The notes: generated by a model not told the origin, from the letters alone. Numbered from the stretch's first letter, positions 8,149-17,415 are shown. The stretch: DNA of 64,000 bases from Lachnoclostridium edouardi (GCF_900240245.1 NZ_OESQ01000001.1:2365685-2429684), one strand, 5' to 3'. Translations and numbers: made by a program.

Positions 8149-8826
8149 ATGGGGAAACGAAAAGAGTTTAGGCTCGAGGAAAAAGTCTCGCTGGTAGAGG
8201 AATGCCTTGCAGGCCGGTTGCGAATGCGGGATGCGGCGCGGCGGGCCGGAGTGGGGCACTCTACTATGGAGAGCTGGATCAGCCGGTACCGTTCGGAGGG
8301 AATCTCGGCACTGGCGGAGGACGGGAACCGGTCCAAGCGGCGGTACAGTGAGGACTTCAAGCGCAAAGTAGTGGATGCTTACCTGTCCGGCCAGGGCAGC
8401 TCCATGGCCATTGCAGAAGAGTATCAGCTTCGCTCTGAGAACCTGGTATTGGACTGGGTAAAGGCGTATCATGAAAGAAACTCCAGACAAGAGAAGGGAG
8501 GTTCTGTCATGAGAAGAGAACACACGGTGGAGGAACGGCTGCAGGCGGTGCTGTCCTGTCTGGACGGCGGGCAGTCGCTTGGGGATGTGGCACAGGCATA
8601 TCAGGTGGAGGTTCAGACACTGCGGGGCTGGGTGAAAAAATATCGGAAGCTTGGGACGGCAGGACTGGAGGACCGCCGCGGTCATCGGCTGGCGAATCAG
8701 ATACCCCGAAGTTCGGATGAGGCCTTGCGGATTGAGAATGCCCGGTTGAAACAGGAAAATGAATTACTGAAAATGGAGCTATATCTGCGAAAAAAAGTGA
8801 AGGAGTTAGAAAGGGGGGATCGCTGA
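8149..8826 (+). CDS. IS3-family transposase OrfA (double helix-turn-helix)
   Basis: The 225-residue DNA-binding subunit contains two consecutive helix-turn-helix units (about 5-60, LVEECLAGRLRMRDAARRAG; about 120-175, VLSCLDGGQSLGDVAQAYQV) and a C-terminal leucine-zipper-like helix (IENARLKQENELLKMELY) typical of IS3/IS150 OrfA. It has a strong AAGGAGG RBS. It ends in an AAAGGGGGGATC tract suited to -1 frameshifting into orfB, as in functional IS3 elements. The predicted -1 product reads only into EQWYEAV before the frame is lost, so this copy probably makes no full transposase. Confidence 0.85.
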   Translation: MGKRKEFRLEEKVSLVEECLAGRLRMRDAARRAGVGHSTMESWISRYRSEGISALAEDGNRSKRRYSEDFKRKVVDAYLSGQGSSMAIAEEYQLRSENLVLDWVKAYHERNSRQEKGGSVMRREHTVEERLQAVLSCLDGGQSLGDVAQAYQVEVQTLRGWVKKYRKLGTAGLEDRRGHRLANQIPRSSDEALRIENARLKQENELLKMELYLRKKVKELERGDR

Positions 8827-9679
8827 GGCAGTTCCGGCAGGAGCAATGGTATGAAGCGGTGCGCTGCAGCTGCATATCTCCCGGGCCGGATACTACCGGT
8901 GGCGCTCCGGGAAAGCCGGGGACCGTGTCGCCGAGAATCAGCGCATCGCCGGGTTGATTCGGGAGATCCACCGGGAGAGCCCGGACAAGGGATACCGCCG
9001 TATTCGGGACGATTTGGACAAGTATTATCATGCACCGGTCAACGACAAGCGGGCGCTGCGCATCTGCCGCAGCCTGGGGATTCAGTCTGCAGTGAAGTAC
9101 GCGCCCCGAGGCTGCACACGGTCGGCAGCCGCCCCCAAGAATCTGGCGGAGAATGTACTGAACCGCAGGTTTTATGCAGACCACCCCAACGAGAAGTGGC
9201 TCACCGATGTGACGGAGTTCCACTATTACATGGGCCCCACCATGCACAAGCTCTATCTGAGCGCCATCCTGGACTTGTGCGACCGGAGGATTGTTTCCTT
9301 CGCCATCCGGGATACCAATGAGGCTGCTCTGGTGCACCGCACGCTGGATCAGGCATTGGAGACCAATCCCGGCGCCCATCCCCTGCTCCACAGCGACCGT
9401 GGCAGCGCTTATACTACTCAAATCTTCCATGACAAGCTGACTGCGGCGGGCATTACTCAAAGTATGTCCCGGGTGGGAAAGTGTACTGACAACGGGCCCA
9501 TGGAGGGATTTTGGGGCATCCTCAAGCGGGAGCGCTACTATGGCCGACACTTTACCAGCCGCGCAGAGCTGGTCAAGATGATCCGGGAGTACATTACCTA
9601 TTACAACTTCCGCCGCCTCCAGCGTGGACTGGGAGTGCGGACTCCTATGGAGGTCCATGACTGCCTGTCGGCCGCGTAG
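8827..9679 (+). pseudogene. IS3-family transposase OrfB, internally frameshifted
   Basis: The DDE integrase core is intact in one frame from about 8861: LHISRAGYYRW, then KWLTDVTEF (first Asp), LLHSDRGSAY (second Asp) and MEGFWGILKRE (catalytic Glu), ending ...DCLSAA. The expected N-terminal piece QFRQEQWYEAV lies in another frame just after orfA, and a TGA stands in the core frame near 8850. A small indel around 8850-8865 therefore separates start and core. An isolated internal TTG at 8954 gives a 241-residue reading but no RBS. I regard it as inactive unless the indel is a sequence error. Confidence 0.75.
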
Positions 9680-9794
9680 TGACCAGGTCTGCTCCATATT
9701 ACTGGACAGGCAGAGATTCGCTTGTAAAGTGTAAAGTATTGAAGTGACCCCCAAAAGTTGGACAAGAAAGTCAACGAAAGGGATGCAGAAATCT

Positions 9795-10151
9795 ATGGGA
9801 AAAGAATTGTTCAGTGAGGAATTAAAATTAGCGGTTGTTCAGTATGTACTGGAAGGGCATACACGCAAAGAGGCATCCGAGAAATTTTGCGTATCCTGTA
9901 CGCCAATTGAAAAATGGGTAAACTTGTATAAGCTGCATGGTACAAAAGGACTTCTAAGCAGAAATCTGGTTGGCCGACAAAAAGGCTTTGATGGCGAGTT
10001 TCGCCTAAAAGTGTTACAATACAAGCAGGAACAGTCGGAGCTGCAACAGGAAAACAAGCGGCTGTCAGAAGAAAATTACCGGTTAAGAATGGAGAATGAT
10101 TACCTAAAAAAATTAAACGCCTTAATTCAGAAGCGGGAAAAACCCGAATAA
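9795..10151 (+). CDS. IS150-type transposase OrfA
   Basis: A protein of about 118 residues (from ATG 9795; ATG 9783 is possible but overlaps the purine-rich RBS). It has an N-terminal helix-turn-helix (FSEELKLAVVQYVLEGHTRK followed by EASEKF) and a long C-terminal coiled coil (LQQENKRLSEENYRLRMEND) typical of IS3-family OrfA. The frame open further upstream reads through the terminal inverted repeat and is not a natural start. A GGGAAAAACCC tract before the stop is a plausible -1 slippage site that would join it to OrfB. Confidence 0.85.
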   Translation: MGKELFSEELKLAVVQYVLEGHTRKEASEKFCVSCTPIEKWVNLYKLHGTKGLLSRNLVGRQKGFDGEFRLKVLQYKQEQSELQQENKRLSEENYRLRMENDYLKKLNALIQKREKPE

Positions 10152-10159
10152 GCGATGTT

Positions 10160-11008
10160 GTGGCTGCTGTTACAGAATTAAGGCGTGATTATCCTCTGGC
10201 AGCATTACTTAAACTGGCCGGCATTCCCCGAAGTACATACTACTACTATTCCCGGAAAGCCAATGCTGTGGATAAATACGCAAAAGAAAGGGCGGAAATT
10301 ATAGCAATTTATCAGGAGAATCAAGGCCGGTACGGGTATCGGCGGATTGGTATGGAATTACGCAACAGGGGCTTTTGTCTGAACCACAAGACGGTACAAA
10401 AGCTGATGAAGGAATCAGGCCTGAAATATATGGTACGAATGAAAAAGTATCGTTCTTACCGTGGAGAAGTCGGCAAGATTGCACCAAATCTACTGGCTAG
10501 AGATTTCCATGCGGAAAGGCCGAATCAGAAATGGGTAACTGATGTGACTGAGTTTTCCCCGTTTGGAAGCAAACTTTATCTCTCTCCTGTGCTTGACCTG
10601 TATAATGGTGAGATCATCAGCTATGCCATCAGTAAACGGGCTAATTACCGCCAGGTGGATGAGATGCTGGATAAAGCGTTCTCCCGGCTCCCGGACAGCA
10701 GCGGGCTGATCCTTCATTCGGATCAGGGCTGGCAATATCAGAACGTTAGGTATCAAAAAAGACTGTTAGAAAAAGGCATTCGGCAAAGTATGTCCAGAAA
10801 GGGAAACTGTCTGGACAATGCGGTTATGGAAAACTTTTTCGGACTGTTAAAATCGGAATTGCTATACCTGCGGACGTTCCAATCATTAGACGAGTTCTGC
10901 CAGGAACTGGTCGCTTATCTTGAATACTATAACTACAACCGAATCAAAGAAAAATTGAATGGATTAAGTCCTGTCCAATACAGAATTCAAAACGGCTTTG
11001 CCGCATAA
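10160..11008 (+). CDS. IS150-type transposase OrfB (DDE integrase core)
   Basis: The 282-residue catalytic part of the transposase opens with an HTH_21-type segment (YGYRRIGMELRNRG) and continues into an rve integrase core. The three acidic residues are in KWVTDVTEF, LILHSDQGWQ and DNAVMENFFGLLKSE, and the protein ends with the conserved YYNYNRIKEKLNGLSPVQYR. The GTG at 10160 is nominal; natural expression is probably as an OrfAB fusion by -1 frameshifting, since the frame is open upstream into the orfA end. All catalytic residues are present and no stop interrupts it, so this copy could be mobile. Confidence 0.9.
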   Translation: MAAVTELRRDYPLAALLKLAGIPRSTYYYYSRKANAVDKYAKERAEIIAIYQENQGRYGYRRIGMELRNRGFCLNHKTVQKLMKESGLKYMVRMKKYRSYRGEVGKIAPNLLARDFHAERPNQKWVTDVTEFSPFGSKLYLSPVLDLYNGEIISYAISKRANYRQVDEMLDKAFSRLPDSSGLILHSDQGWQYQNVRYQKRLLEKGIRQSMSRKGNCLDNAVMENFFGLLKSELLYLRTFQSLDEFCQELVAYLEYYNYNRIKEKLNGLSPVQYRIQNGFAA

Positions 11009-11037
11009 CTCTTGTGCAACTTTTGGGGGTCACTTCA

Positions 11038-12529
11038 AGGCGTAAAGGCTCTTGACAATGTAAACCTGCAGGTAGAAGAGGGAGAAATCCATGCGCTTGT
11101 AGGAGAAAACGGAGCAGGCAAATCCACGCTGATGAACGTACTCAGCGGAATTTATCCCTACGGCTCTTACGAGGGAGACATTATTTATAACGGTCAGGTC
11201 TGCAAGTTTAATAAAATCAGCGACAGCGAGGAAAAGGGAATAGTTATTATTTATCAGGAGCTGGCACTGATTCCTTATATGTCAATCGGCGAGAATATGT
11301 ATCTGGGCAATGAGAGAGGAAAAAGCTATAACATTAACTGGAACGAAACATACGGCGAGGCGGACAAATATTTAAAAATTGTAGGTTTAAACGAACCTTC
11401 CCACACATTGATTAAAGATATAGGAGTAGGCAAGCAGCAGTTAGTGGAAATAGCGAAGGCCCTGGCAAAAAATGCAAAGCTGCTGATTTTAGACGAGCCT
11501 ACAGCCTCTTTAAATGAAGATGATTCAAAGGCGCTTCTGGAACTGCTGCTGAAATTTAAGGCAGAGGGCATGACTTCTATTATTATTTCCCATAAGCTGA
11601 ATGAAATTGCCTATGTAGCAGATAAAATTACGGTTATCCGCGACGGTTCCACAATTGAAACACTGGATAAGACAAAAGACGACATTTCTGAGGACAGAAT
11701 TATTCAGGGAATGGTAGGCAGAGAACTGACAGACCGATTCCCAAAACGCCACGACGTAAAAATCGGGGACGTTGCTATGGCAGTAAAAGACTGGAATGTA
11801 TACCATCCCCTTTACTCTGACAGAAAGGTGGTAAATAATGTTTCCTTTAATGTCAGAAAAGGAGAAGTAGTTGGTATCTGCGGACTGATGGGCGCAGGCA
11901 GAACTGAGCTGGCAATGAGTATTTTTGGAAAAAGCTATGGAACCAATATTAGCGGCCAGCTGACGATTCACGGAAAAGAAGTAAAGCTGCACTCCATACA
12001 GGATGCAATTAAGCATAAAATCGCTTATGTAACTGAGGACAGAAAAGGGAACGGGCTGATACTCAGCAACCCTATTAAAATTAACAACACCCTGGAAAAT
12101 ATGGATGCGGTCAGCACCAGAGGGGTGATAGATCAGGATAAGGAATTTGCAGTGGCGGAGGATTACCGCCAGAAGCTGAAAACAAAATGTCCTACTGTAG
12201 ATCAGAATGTAGGAAATTTAAGCGGCGGAAACCAGCAGAAGGTGCTGCTGGCAAAATGGATGTTTACAGAACCGGATATTCTGATTCTGGATGAGCCTAC
12301 AAGAGGTATTGACGTAGGTGCCAAGTATGAGATTTATTGTATCATCAATGAGCTGGTGGCTTCCGGAAAGTCAGTAATTATGATTTCCTCCGAGCTTCCT
12401 GAGGTTTTAGGCATGTCTGACCGGATTTATATTATGAATGAAGGAAAGATTGTAGGCCAGATGAATGCAGAGGAGGCAACCCAGCAGTCCATTATGGCAT
12501 GTATTCTTAAATCAGATAAAGGAGAATAA
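11038..12529 (+). CDS. mmsA: Multiple-monosaccharide ABC transporter ATP-binding protein (GguA/MmsA type), 5'-truncated by IS
   Basis: The ATPase of a CUT2-type sugar importer, with two nucleotide-binding domains in one chain. The first has Walker [10 protein letters not shown] and [11 protein letters not shown]; the second has the usual degenerate P-loop [10 protein letters not shown], the signature [14 protein letters not shown] and [14 protein letters not shown]. Family members begin about 20 residues earlier with an ILEMxxITKxFPGVKAL strand. Here the reading frame meets the IS3 inverted repeat immediately before GVKALDNV, and the open frame upstream (TTG at 11012) is IS sequence. The first beta strand and the aromatic adenine-stacking residue are therefore missing, and the native promoter lies 4.8 kb away. 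Function is doubtful. The permease gene starts four bases downstream. Confidence 0.85.
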
Positions 12530-12532
12530 ACC

Positions 12533-13705
12533 ATGGATAATAATATTAAACTTTCAGAAGTATTTAAAAAATATACGATGATTATTGCCCTGGCGGTAAT
12601 TGTAATTCTGTTTACTGCCAAGACAGGCGGAAAAATGCTTCTGCCCCAGAACGTAAACAACCTGATTGCCCAGAACGCATATGTATTTATTTTGGCAACC
12701 GGTATGCTGTTTTGTATTCTGACAGGAGGAAATATTGACCTTTCTGTAGGTTCTGTAGTATGTTTCGTAGGCGCTATCGGCGGAAAGATGATGATTGAAA
12801 GCGGCATGAATCCTTATCTCACTATTTTCGCCATGGCTTTCATCGGAATTTTAGTAGGAGCATGGCAGGGATTCTGGATTGCCTATGTGCGGATTCCTCC
12901 GTTTATTGTAACCTTGGCCGGTATGCTGATGTTCAGAGGACTTTCCAATGTAGTGCTTCAAGGTATGACTCTTTCACCAGTGCCGGACAGCTTCTTAAAG
13001 CTGTTTAACAACTATGTGCCGGATTTCTTTGGCGGAGAAGGCTTAAACATTACATGTCTGGCAGCAGGAGTGCTGGCGTGTCTTGTATATATTGCGATTG
13101 TATTTACCGGAAGAAAAAGAAGAATGGCAAAAGGCTACAGAGTAGATCCTATTACAGGCGTGATTATTAAAATGTTTGTTATCTGTGCAGTTGTGCTGGC
13201 ATTTATGTTCCGTCTGGCGCAGTACAAGGGCATTCCAAACTCATTAGTATGGGTTGCAGTAATTATTGGAATTTACAGCTATATTGCCTCTAAAACTACA
13301 ACAGGACGTTATTTCTATGCAGTAGGCGGAAATGAAAAAGCTACCAGACTTTCCGGTATTAACACTAACAGAGTGTACTTCCTGGCATATTTAAATATGG
13401 GACTTTTGGCCGCAGTGGCAGGAATGGTTACTGTTGCCCGTCTGAATTCTGCTAACCCTACAGCAGGAAACAACTACGAAATGGACGCTATCGGAGCCTG
13501 CTTTATCGGCGGCGCTTCCGCATACGGCGGAGTTGGAACTGTACCTGGAGTTATTGTAGGCGCTACCTTAATGGGCGTTCTCAACTTAGGTATGAGTATT
13601 ATGGGGGTTGACCAGAACCTTCAGAAAGTAGTAAAAGGCGGCGTTCTTCTGGCAGCCGTAATTTTCGACGTAGTCAGCAAGAGAAAATCATTTATTGTAA
13701 AATAA
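12533..13705 (+). CDS. mmsB: Multiple-monosaccharide ABC transporter permease (GguB/MmsB type)
   Basis: A 390-residue polytopic membrane protein of the BPD_transp_2 (CUT2 sugar permease) family. It has about ten hydrophobic segments, the GGNIDLSVGS signature near residue 65 and the YAVGGNEKATRLSGIN coupling region near 265, which match GguB/XylH-like permeases. The size is as expected for GguB. It partners the ATPase just upstream (gap of three bases, RBS inside the ATPase end). The periplasmic-type sugar-binding protein that normally completes this system (ChvE-like) is not present in the window and may have been lost with the island insertion. The substrate is probably a pentose or related aldose, judging from the downstream isomerase and kinase. 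Confidence 0.88.
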   Translation: MDNNIKLSEVFKKYTMIIALAVIVILFTAKTGGKMLLPQNVNNLIAQNAYVFILATGMLFCILTGGNIDLSVGSVVCFVGAIGGKMMIESGMNPYLTIFAMAFIGILVGAWQGFWIAYVRIPPFIVTLAGMLMFRGLSNVVLQGMTLSPVPDSFLKLFNNYVPDFFGGEGLNITCLAAGVLACLVYIAIVFTGRKRRMAKGYRVDPITGVIIKMFVICAVVLAFMFRLAQYKGIPNSLVWVAVIIGIYSYIASKTTTGRYFYAVGGNEKATRLSGINTNRVYFLAYLNMGLLAAVAGMVTVARLNSANPTAGNNYEMDAIGACFIGGASAYGGVGTVPGVIVGATLMGVLNLGMSIMGVDQNLQKVVKGGVLLAAVIFDVVSKRKSFIVK

Positions 13706-13778
13706 CTAACGTTTTAAAAAAGAGATTGTACAGTAATTTTTTTACATATCAAGTAGAATATAACGGAGGCAGGACAAT

Positions 13779-14396
13779 ATGAAAATTCAGAAGGTTACAG
13801 ATCCGGCATTTATTCCATACGGAAAAGTGATTACAGATTTTCCGTGCCAGGATATCCTGAATGCCATGAAAGAGACTCCTGTTCCTGAGGATGTTATTTA
13901 TGTAGCATCCTGTAAGGAGCTGGAGGAGTGTGAAAGCGCGAAAACTGCGGCAGAAAGCCTTTACGGGGGAATGCCTGTACAGCTGGGGTATTGTAACGGC
14001 CACAACAAGCTTTTAAACGCTGTGGAATATCACAGAGATTCAGAAGTAAATATTGCGGCCACAGACCTGGTGCTGATTTTAGGCAGACAGCAGGATATTG
14101 AAGAGGACTTTACATATGACACTTCTAAAATGGAAGCGTTTCTGGTGCCGGCGGGAACTGTGCTGGAGGTATATGCTACAACTCTCCACTACGCTCCCTG
14201 CCATGTAGATGAAAAGGGATTTCAGTGTGTAGTAATCCTTCCCAGAAACACTAACACAGACATTGAGGAAAAAAATGTAACTGGAGAAGACAGACTGCTT
14301 CTGGCCAGAAATAAATGGCTGATCGGCCATAAAGAAGGCGGCCTGCCAGAAAGGGCGTTTATTGGCCTGAAGGGCGAAAATTTGTCTATTGACTAA
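13779..14396 (+). CDS. DUF4867 family protein, cupin-like, in sugar operon
   Basis: A 205-residue cytosolic protein matching the DUF4867 family. The pattern YCNGHNKLLNAVEYHRDSEV followed 80 residues later by VPAGTVLEVYATTLHYAPC looks like the two conserved boxes of a cupin or ureidoglycolate-lyase-like beta barrel, with His and Glu as possible metal ligands. No reaction is established for the family as far as I know. It lies between the sugar permease and the FucI-like isomerase with a good GGAGG RBS, so a step on the imported sugar, such as anomer or epimer conversion or an isomerase accessory role, is the simplest guess (inference). Confidence 0.8.
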   Translation: MKIQKVTDPAFIPYGKVITDFPCQDILNAMKETPVPEDVIYVASCKELEECESAKTAAESLYGGMPVQLGYCNGHNKLLNAVEYHRDSEVNIAATDLVLILGRQQDIEEDFTYDTSKMEAFLVPAGTVLEVYATTLHYAPCHVDEKGFQCVVILPRNTNTDIEEKNVTGEDRLLLARNKWLIGHKEGGLPERAFIGLKGENLSID

Positions 14397-14426
14397 AATG
14401 CTTTAATTGGAAAAGGAGAATGAATT

Positions 14427-15905
14427 ATGAACAATATGCCTGTAGTAAAAGTAGGTATCGTGGCAGTCAGCAGAGACTGTTTCCCAGAAAGCCTTTCTGT
14501 AAACAGAAGAAAAGCTTTAGTGGAAGCATATAAAGCAAAATATGATGAGAAGAACATTTATGAATGTCCTGTATGTATTGTGGAAAGTGAAATCCACATG
14601 GTGCAGGCCTTAGAGGACATTAAAAACGCAGGATGTAATGCCCTTGTAGTTTACCTTGGAAACTTTGGACCTGAAATTTCCGAGACACTTCTGGCAAAAC
14701 ATTTTGACGGGCCTGTGATGTTTGTAGCGGCTGCAGAGGAAAGCGGAGACAATCTGCATCAGGGAAGAGGAGACGCATACTGCGGAATGTTAAACGCCAG
14801 CTATAACTTAAAGCTGCGCAATGTGAAGGCATATATTCCAGAATATCCAGTTGGAACAGCAGAAGAATGCGCGGACATGATCGAGGAATTCCTTCCAATT
14901 GCAAGAACATTAGTAGGACTTTCTGATTTAAAGATTATCAGCTTTGGCCCAAGACCATTAAACTTCCTGGCATGTAACGCTCCTATTAAACAGCTGTACA
15001 ACTTGGGAGTTGAAATTGAAGAGAACTCTGAGCTGGATTTATTTGAGGCATATAATAAACATGCTGATGACCCAAGAATTCCTGATGTTGTAAAAGACAT
15101 GGAAAAAGAACTGGGCGAAGGCAACATGAAGCCGGAAATTCTGCCTAAGCTGGCTCAGTATGAGCTGACCTTATTAGACTGGGTGGAGGCTCACAAAGGA
15201 TACAGAAAATATGTAGCTATTGCCGGAAAATGCTGGCCTGCATTCCAGACGCAGTTTGGTTTTGTTCCATGCTATGTAAACAGCCGTTTAACAGGAATGG
15301 GCATCCCTGTTTCCTGCGAGGTTGATATTTACGGCGCGTTAAGCGAGTTTATCGGCACATGCGTCAGCCAGGATGCAGTTACTCTTCTGGATATTAACAA
15401 CAGCGTGCCTGCAGACATGTATGAGTCTGATATTAAAGGCAAATTTAACTATACTCACCAGGATACATTTATGGGCTTCCACTGTGGAAATACATGCTCC
15501 AGAAAACTGGCTGCATGTTCTATGAAGTACCAGATGATTATGGCCAGAACCTTACCTGAGGAAGTAACACAGGGAACACTGGAGGGAGATATTGCCCCAG
15601 GCGATATTACATTCTTCCGTCTTCAGAGCACAGCTGACTGCCAGCTGAGAGCTTATGTAGCTCAGGGGGAGGTGCTTCCTGTAGCAACACGTTCCTTTGG
15701 CTCTATCGGTATTTTTGCAATTCCGGAAATGGGCAGATTCTACCGCCACGTATTAATTGAGAAAAACTATCCTCACCACGGCGCCGTAGCATTTGGACAT
15801 TACGGAAAAGCATTATTTGAAGTATTCAAATATTTAGGAGTAGAGGATATTGGATTTAATCAGCCAAAGGGTATGATGTATCCAAGCGAAAATCCATTTG
15901 CATAA
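14427..15905 (+). CDS. L-fucose/L-arabinose isomerase family protein
   Basis: A 492-residue member of the FucI/AraA isomerase superfamily, expected to convert an aldose to a ketose with a divalent metal. The FucI-type metal ligands appear to be present: Glu in SCEVDIYGALSEF, Asp in TLLDINNSVP and His in FMGFHCGNTCSRK. It is shorter than E. coli FucI (about 590 residues) and belongs to the divergent clostridial branch for which L-fucose is not the proven substrate. With a xylulokinase-type kinase next door, the likely product is a ketopentose such as xylulose or ribulose. It has a strong RBS (AAAAGGAGAATG) and lies in the operon mmsA-mmsB-DUF4867-isomerase-kinase. Confidence 0.82.
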   Translation: MNNMPVVKVGIVAVSRDCFPESLSVNRRKALVEAYKAKYDEKNIYECPVCIVESEIHMVQALEDIKNAGCNALVVYLGNFGPEISETLLAKHFDGPVMFVAAAEESGDNLHQGRGDAYCGMLNASYNLKLRNVKAYIPEYPVGTAEECADMIEEFLPIARTLVGLSDLKIISFGPRPLNFLACNAPIKQLYNLGVEIEENSELDLFEAYNKHADDPRIPDVVKDMEKELGEGNMKPEILPKLAQYELTLLDWVEAHKGYRKYVAIAGKCWPAFQTQFGFVPCYVNSRLTGMGIPVSCEVDIYGALSEFIGTCVSQDAVTLLDINNSVPADMYESDIKGKFNYTHQDTFMGFHCGNTCSRKLAACSMKYQMIMARTLPEEVTQGTLEGDIAPGDITFFRLQSTADCQLRAYVAQGEVLPVATRSFGSIGIFAIPEMGRFYRHVLIEKNYPHHGAVAFGHYGKALFEVFKYLGVEDIGFNQPKGMMYPSENPFA

Positions 15906-15939
15906 TTCACCACTGAAACATAAGGGGGAGGTTTTTAAT

Positions 15940-17415
15940 ATGTTTTATATTGGCGTAGACCTGGGCACCTCGTCTGTAAAGCTTCTGCTTATGGATGGCT
16001 CCGGGAAAATCGAAAAAATTGTTTCCAGGGAATATCCGATTGCATTTCCTCATCCAGGCTGGTCTGAGCAGAGTCCACAGGACTGGTGGAAGGAAACAAA
16101 AGCAGGAATCTGTGAATTAACAGAAGGCTTTGACAAAAGTCAGGTGGCAGGAATCAGCTTTGGAGGACAGATGCATGGCCTGGTGATCCTGGACAAAGAG
16201 GATCAGGTCATTCGCCCGGCAATTCTCTGGAATGACGGAAGAACACAAAAGCAGACAGATTATTTAAATAACTCAGTTGGCAAGGATAAACTGTCTGCTT
16301 ACACTGCAAATATTGCTTTTGCAGGCTTTACAGCCCCTAAAATTCTGTGGGTAAAGGAAAATGAACCGGAGAATTTTCAAAGAATCGCTAAAATAATGCT
16401 GCCTAAGGATTATATTGCTTACTGTCTCACAGGCGTACACTCTTCAGATTATTCAGATGCATCAGGAATGCTTTTAATGGATGTGAAGAATAAATGCTGG
16501 TCCAGAAAAATGATGGAAATCTGTGATGTGAAAGAGGAGCAGCTTCCTAAGCTGTATGAAAGCTATGAGATTACAGGCACATTAAAACCGGAGGTTGCAG
16601 AGGAATTAGGCCTGCCAAAAGCCTGTATCGTCACAGCAGGGGCAGGAGACAATGCTGCAGCAGCCGTAGGAACAGGCACTGTTGGAAACGAGAAGTGCAA
16701 TATTTCTCTGGGAACCAGCGGAACCATATTTATTTCCAGCAATGATTTCTGTGTAGATAAATTTAACGCTCTTCATGCCTTTGCCCATGCAGACGGACAT
16801 TATCATTTAATGGGATGTATGCTTAGCGCAGCTTCCTGCAATAAATGGTGGATGGATGAAATCATCAGAACAAAGGACTACGGCGCAGAACAGAAGGGAA
16901 TTGAAAAGCTGGGAGAGAATCATGTATTCTTCCTGCCTTATCTTATGGGCGAGCGTTCCCCCCACAATAACCCTAATGCCAGAGGCACTTTTACAGGTCT
17001 GACTATGGACAGCACCAGAGAAGACATGACCCAGGCTGTGTTAGAGGGAGTGGCATTTGCCATTCGGGATTCTCTGGAGGTAGCAAGAGCCCAGGGACTT
17101 CACATTGAAAGAGCTACTATTTGCGGCGGCGGAGCCAAAAGCCCTCTTTGGAAGAAAATGATCGCCAATATTTTAAATATTAAAGTAGATGTGATTAAAT
17201 CCGAGGAAGGCCCTGCACTTGGCGGAGCTATGCTGGCTGCAGTAGCCTGCGGCGAATATAAATCTGTGGAGGAGGCAGCCAAGGCTATTGTGAAGGTTGT
17301 GGACACAGTGGAGCCAGATATGGAGCTGGTGGAAAAATACGAGAAAAAGTATAGAACCTTTGCAGAAATTTACCCTGCGCTGAAGCCGGTTTTTGACAAA
17401 ATCGCTGAGGCATAA
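15940..17415 (+). CDS. xylB: Xylulokinase (FGGY family carbohydrate kinase)
   Basis: A 491-residue ATP-dependent sugar kinase. The N-terminal ASKHA domain starts FYIGVDLGTSSVKLLL, SFGGQMHGLVIL is the xylulokinase substrate-site motif, and the ADP-binding C-terminal half contains the ICGGGAKSPLWKKMIAN loop. The length is normal for XylB. ATG 15940 is chosen because GGGGGAGG lies nine bases upstream; the longer frame from 15898 overlaps the isomerase and has no RBS. It should phosphorylate the ketose made by the preceding isomerase, feeding the pentose phosphate pathway. The exact ketose (D-xylulose against L-ribulose or a related sugar) is open. Confidence 0.88.
   Translation: MFYIGVDLGTSSVKLLLMDGSGKIEKIVSREYPIAFPHPGWSEQSPQDWWKETKAGICELTEGFDKSQVAGISFGGQMHGLVILDKEDQVIRPAILWNDGRTQKQTDYLNNSVGKDKLSAYTANIAFAGFTAPKILWVKENEPENFQRIAKIMLPKDYIAYCLTGVHSSDYSDASGMLLMDVKNKCWSRKMMEICDVKEEQLPKLYESYEITGTLKPEVAEELGLPKACIVTAGAGDNAAAAVGTGTVGNEKCNISLGTSGTIFISSNDFCVDKFNALHAFAHADGHYHLMGCMLSAASCNKWWMDEIIRTKDYGAEQKGIEKLGENHVFFLPYLMGERSPHNNPNARGTFTGLTMDSTREDMTQAVLEGVAFAIRDSLEVARAQGLHIERATICGGGAKSPLWKKMIANILNIKVDVIKSEEGPALGGAMLAAVACGEYKSVEEAAKAIVKVVDTVEPDMELVEKYEKKYRTFAEIYPALKPVFDKIAEA

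Larger units (their letters stand above)
8091..9732 (+). mobile_element. IS3-family element, decayed copy (ends uncertain)
   Basis: It holds orfA (8149-8826) and a frameshifted orfB (to 9679). The only inverted similarity seen at the ends is ACACTTT near 8091 and AAAGTGT ending near 9732, which is too short to fix the termini. The right end abuts the next IS3 element. GC content is high, like the adjacent recombinase gene. Confidence 0.5.
9740..11037 (+). mobile_element. IS3-family (IS150 group) insertion sequence, apparently complete, 1298 bp
   Basis: It is bounded by matching terminal inverted repeats, TGAAGTGACCCCCAAAAGTTG at 9740 and its inverse ending at 11037, with the TG...CA termini usual for the family. 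It carries overlapping-type orfA and orfB. No target duplication is evident: the left flank is AGTAT and the right flank AGGCG. This fits loss of sequence beside the element after insertion. Its right end lies directly on codons of the sugar ABC ATPase. Confidence 0.9.

Noticed and set aside
8040..8150. Well-defined left inverted repeat of the first IS3 element
   Set aside because: Only ACACTTT/AAAGTGT could be matched between the two ends, which is too short to call. The boundaries are therefore given as uncertain.
8507..9754. 415-codon minus-strand frame across the first IS3 element
   Set aside because: It lies antisense to orfA/orfB, whose HTH and DDE motifs are clear. The antisense protein is proline/arginine-rich and without recognisable motifs.
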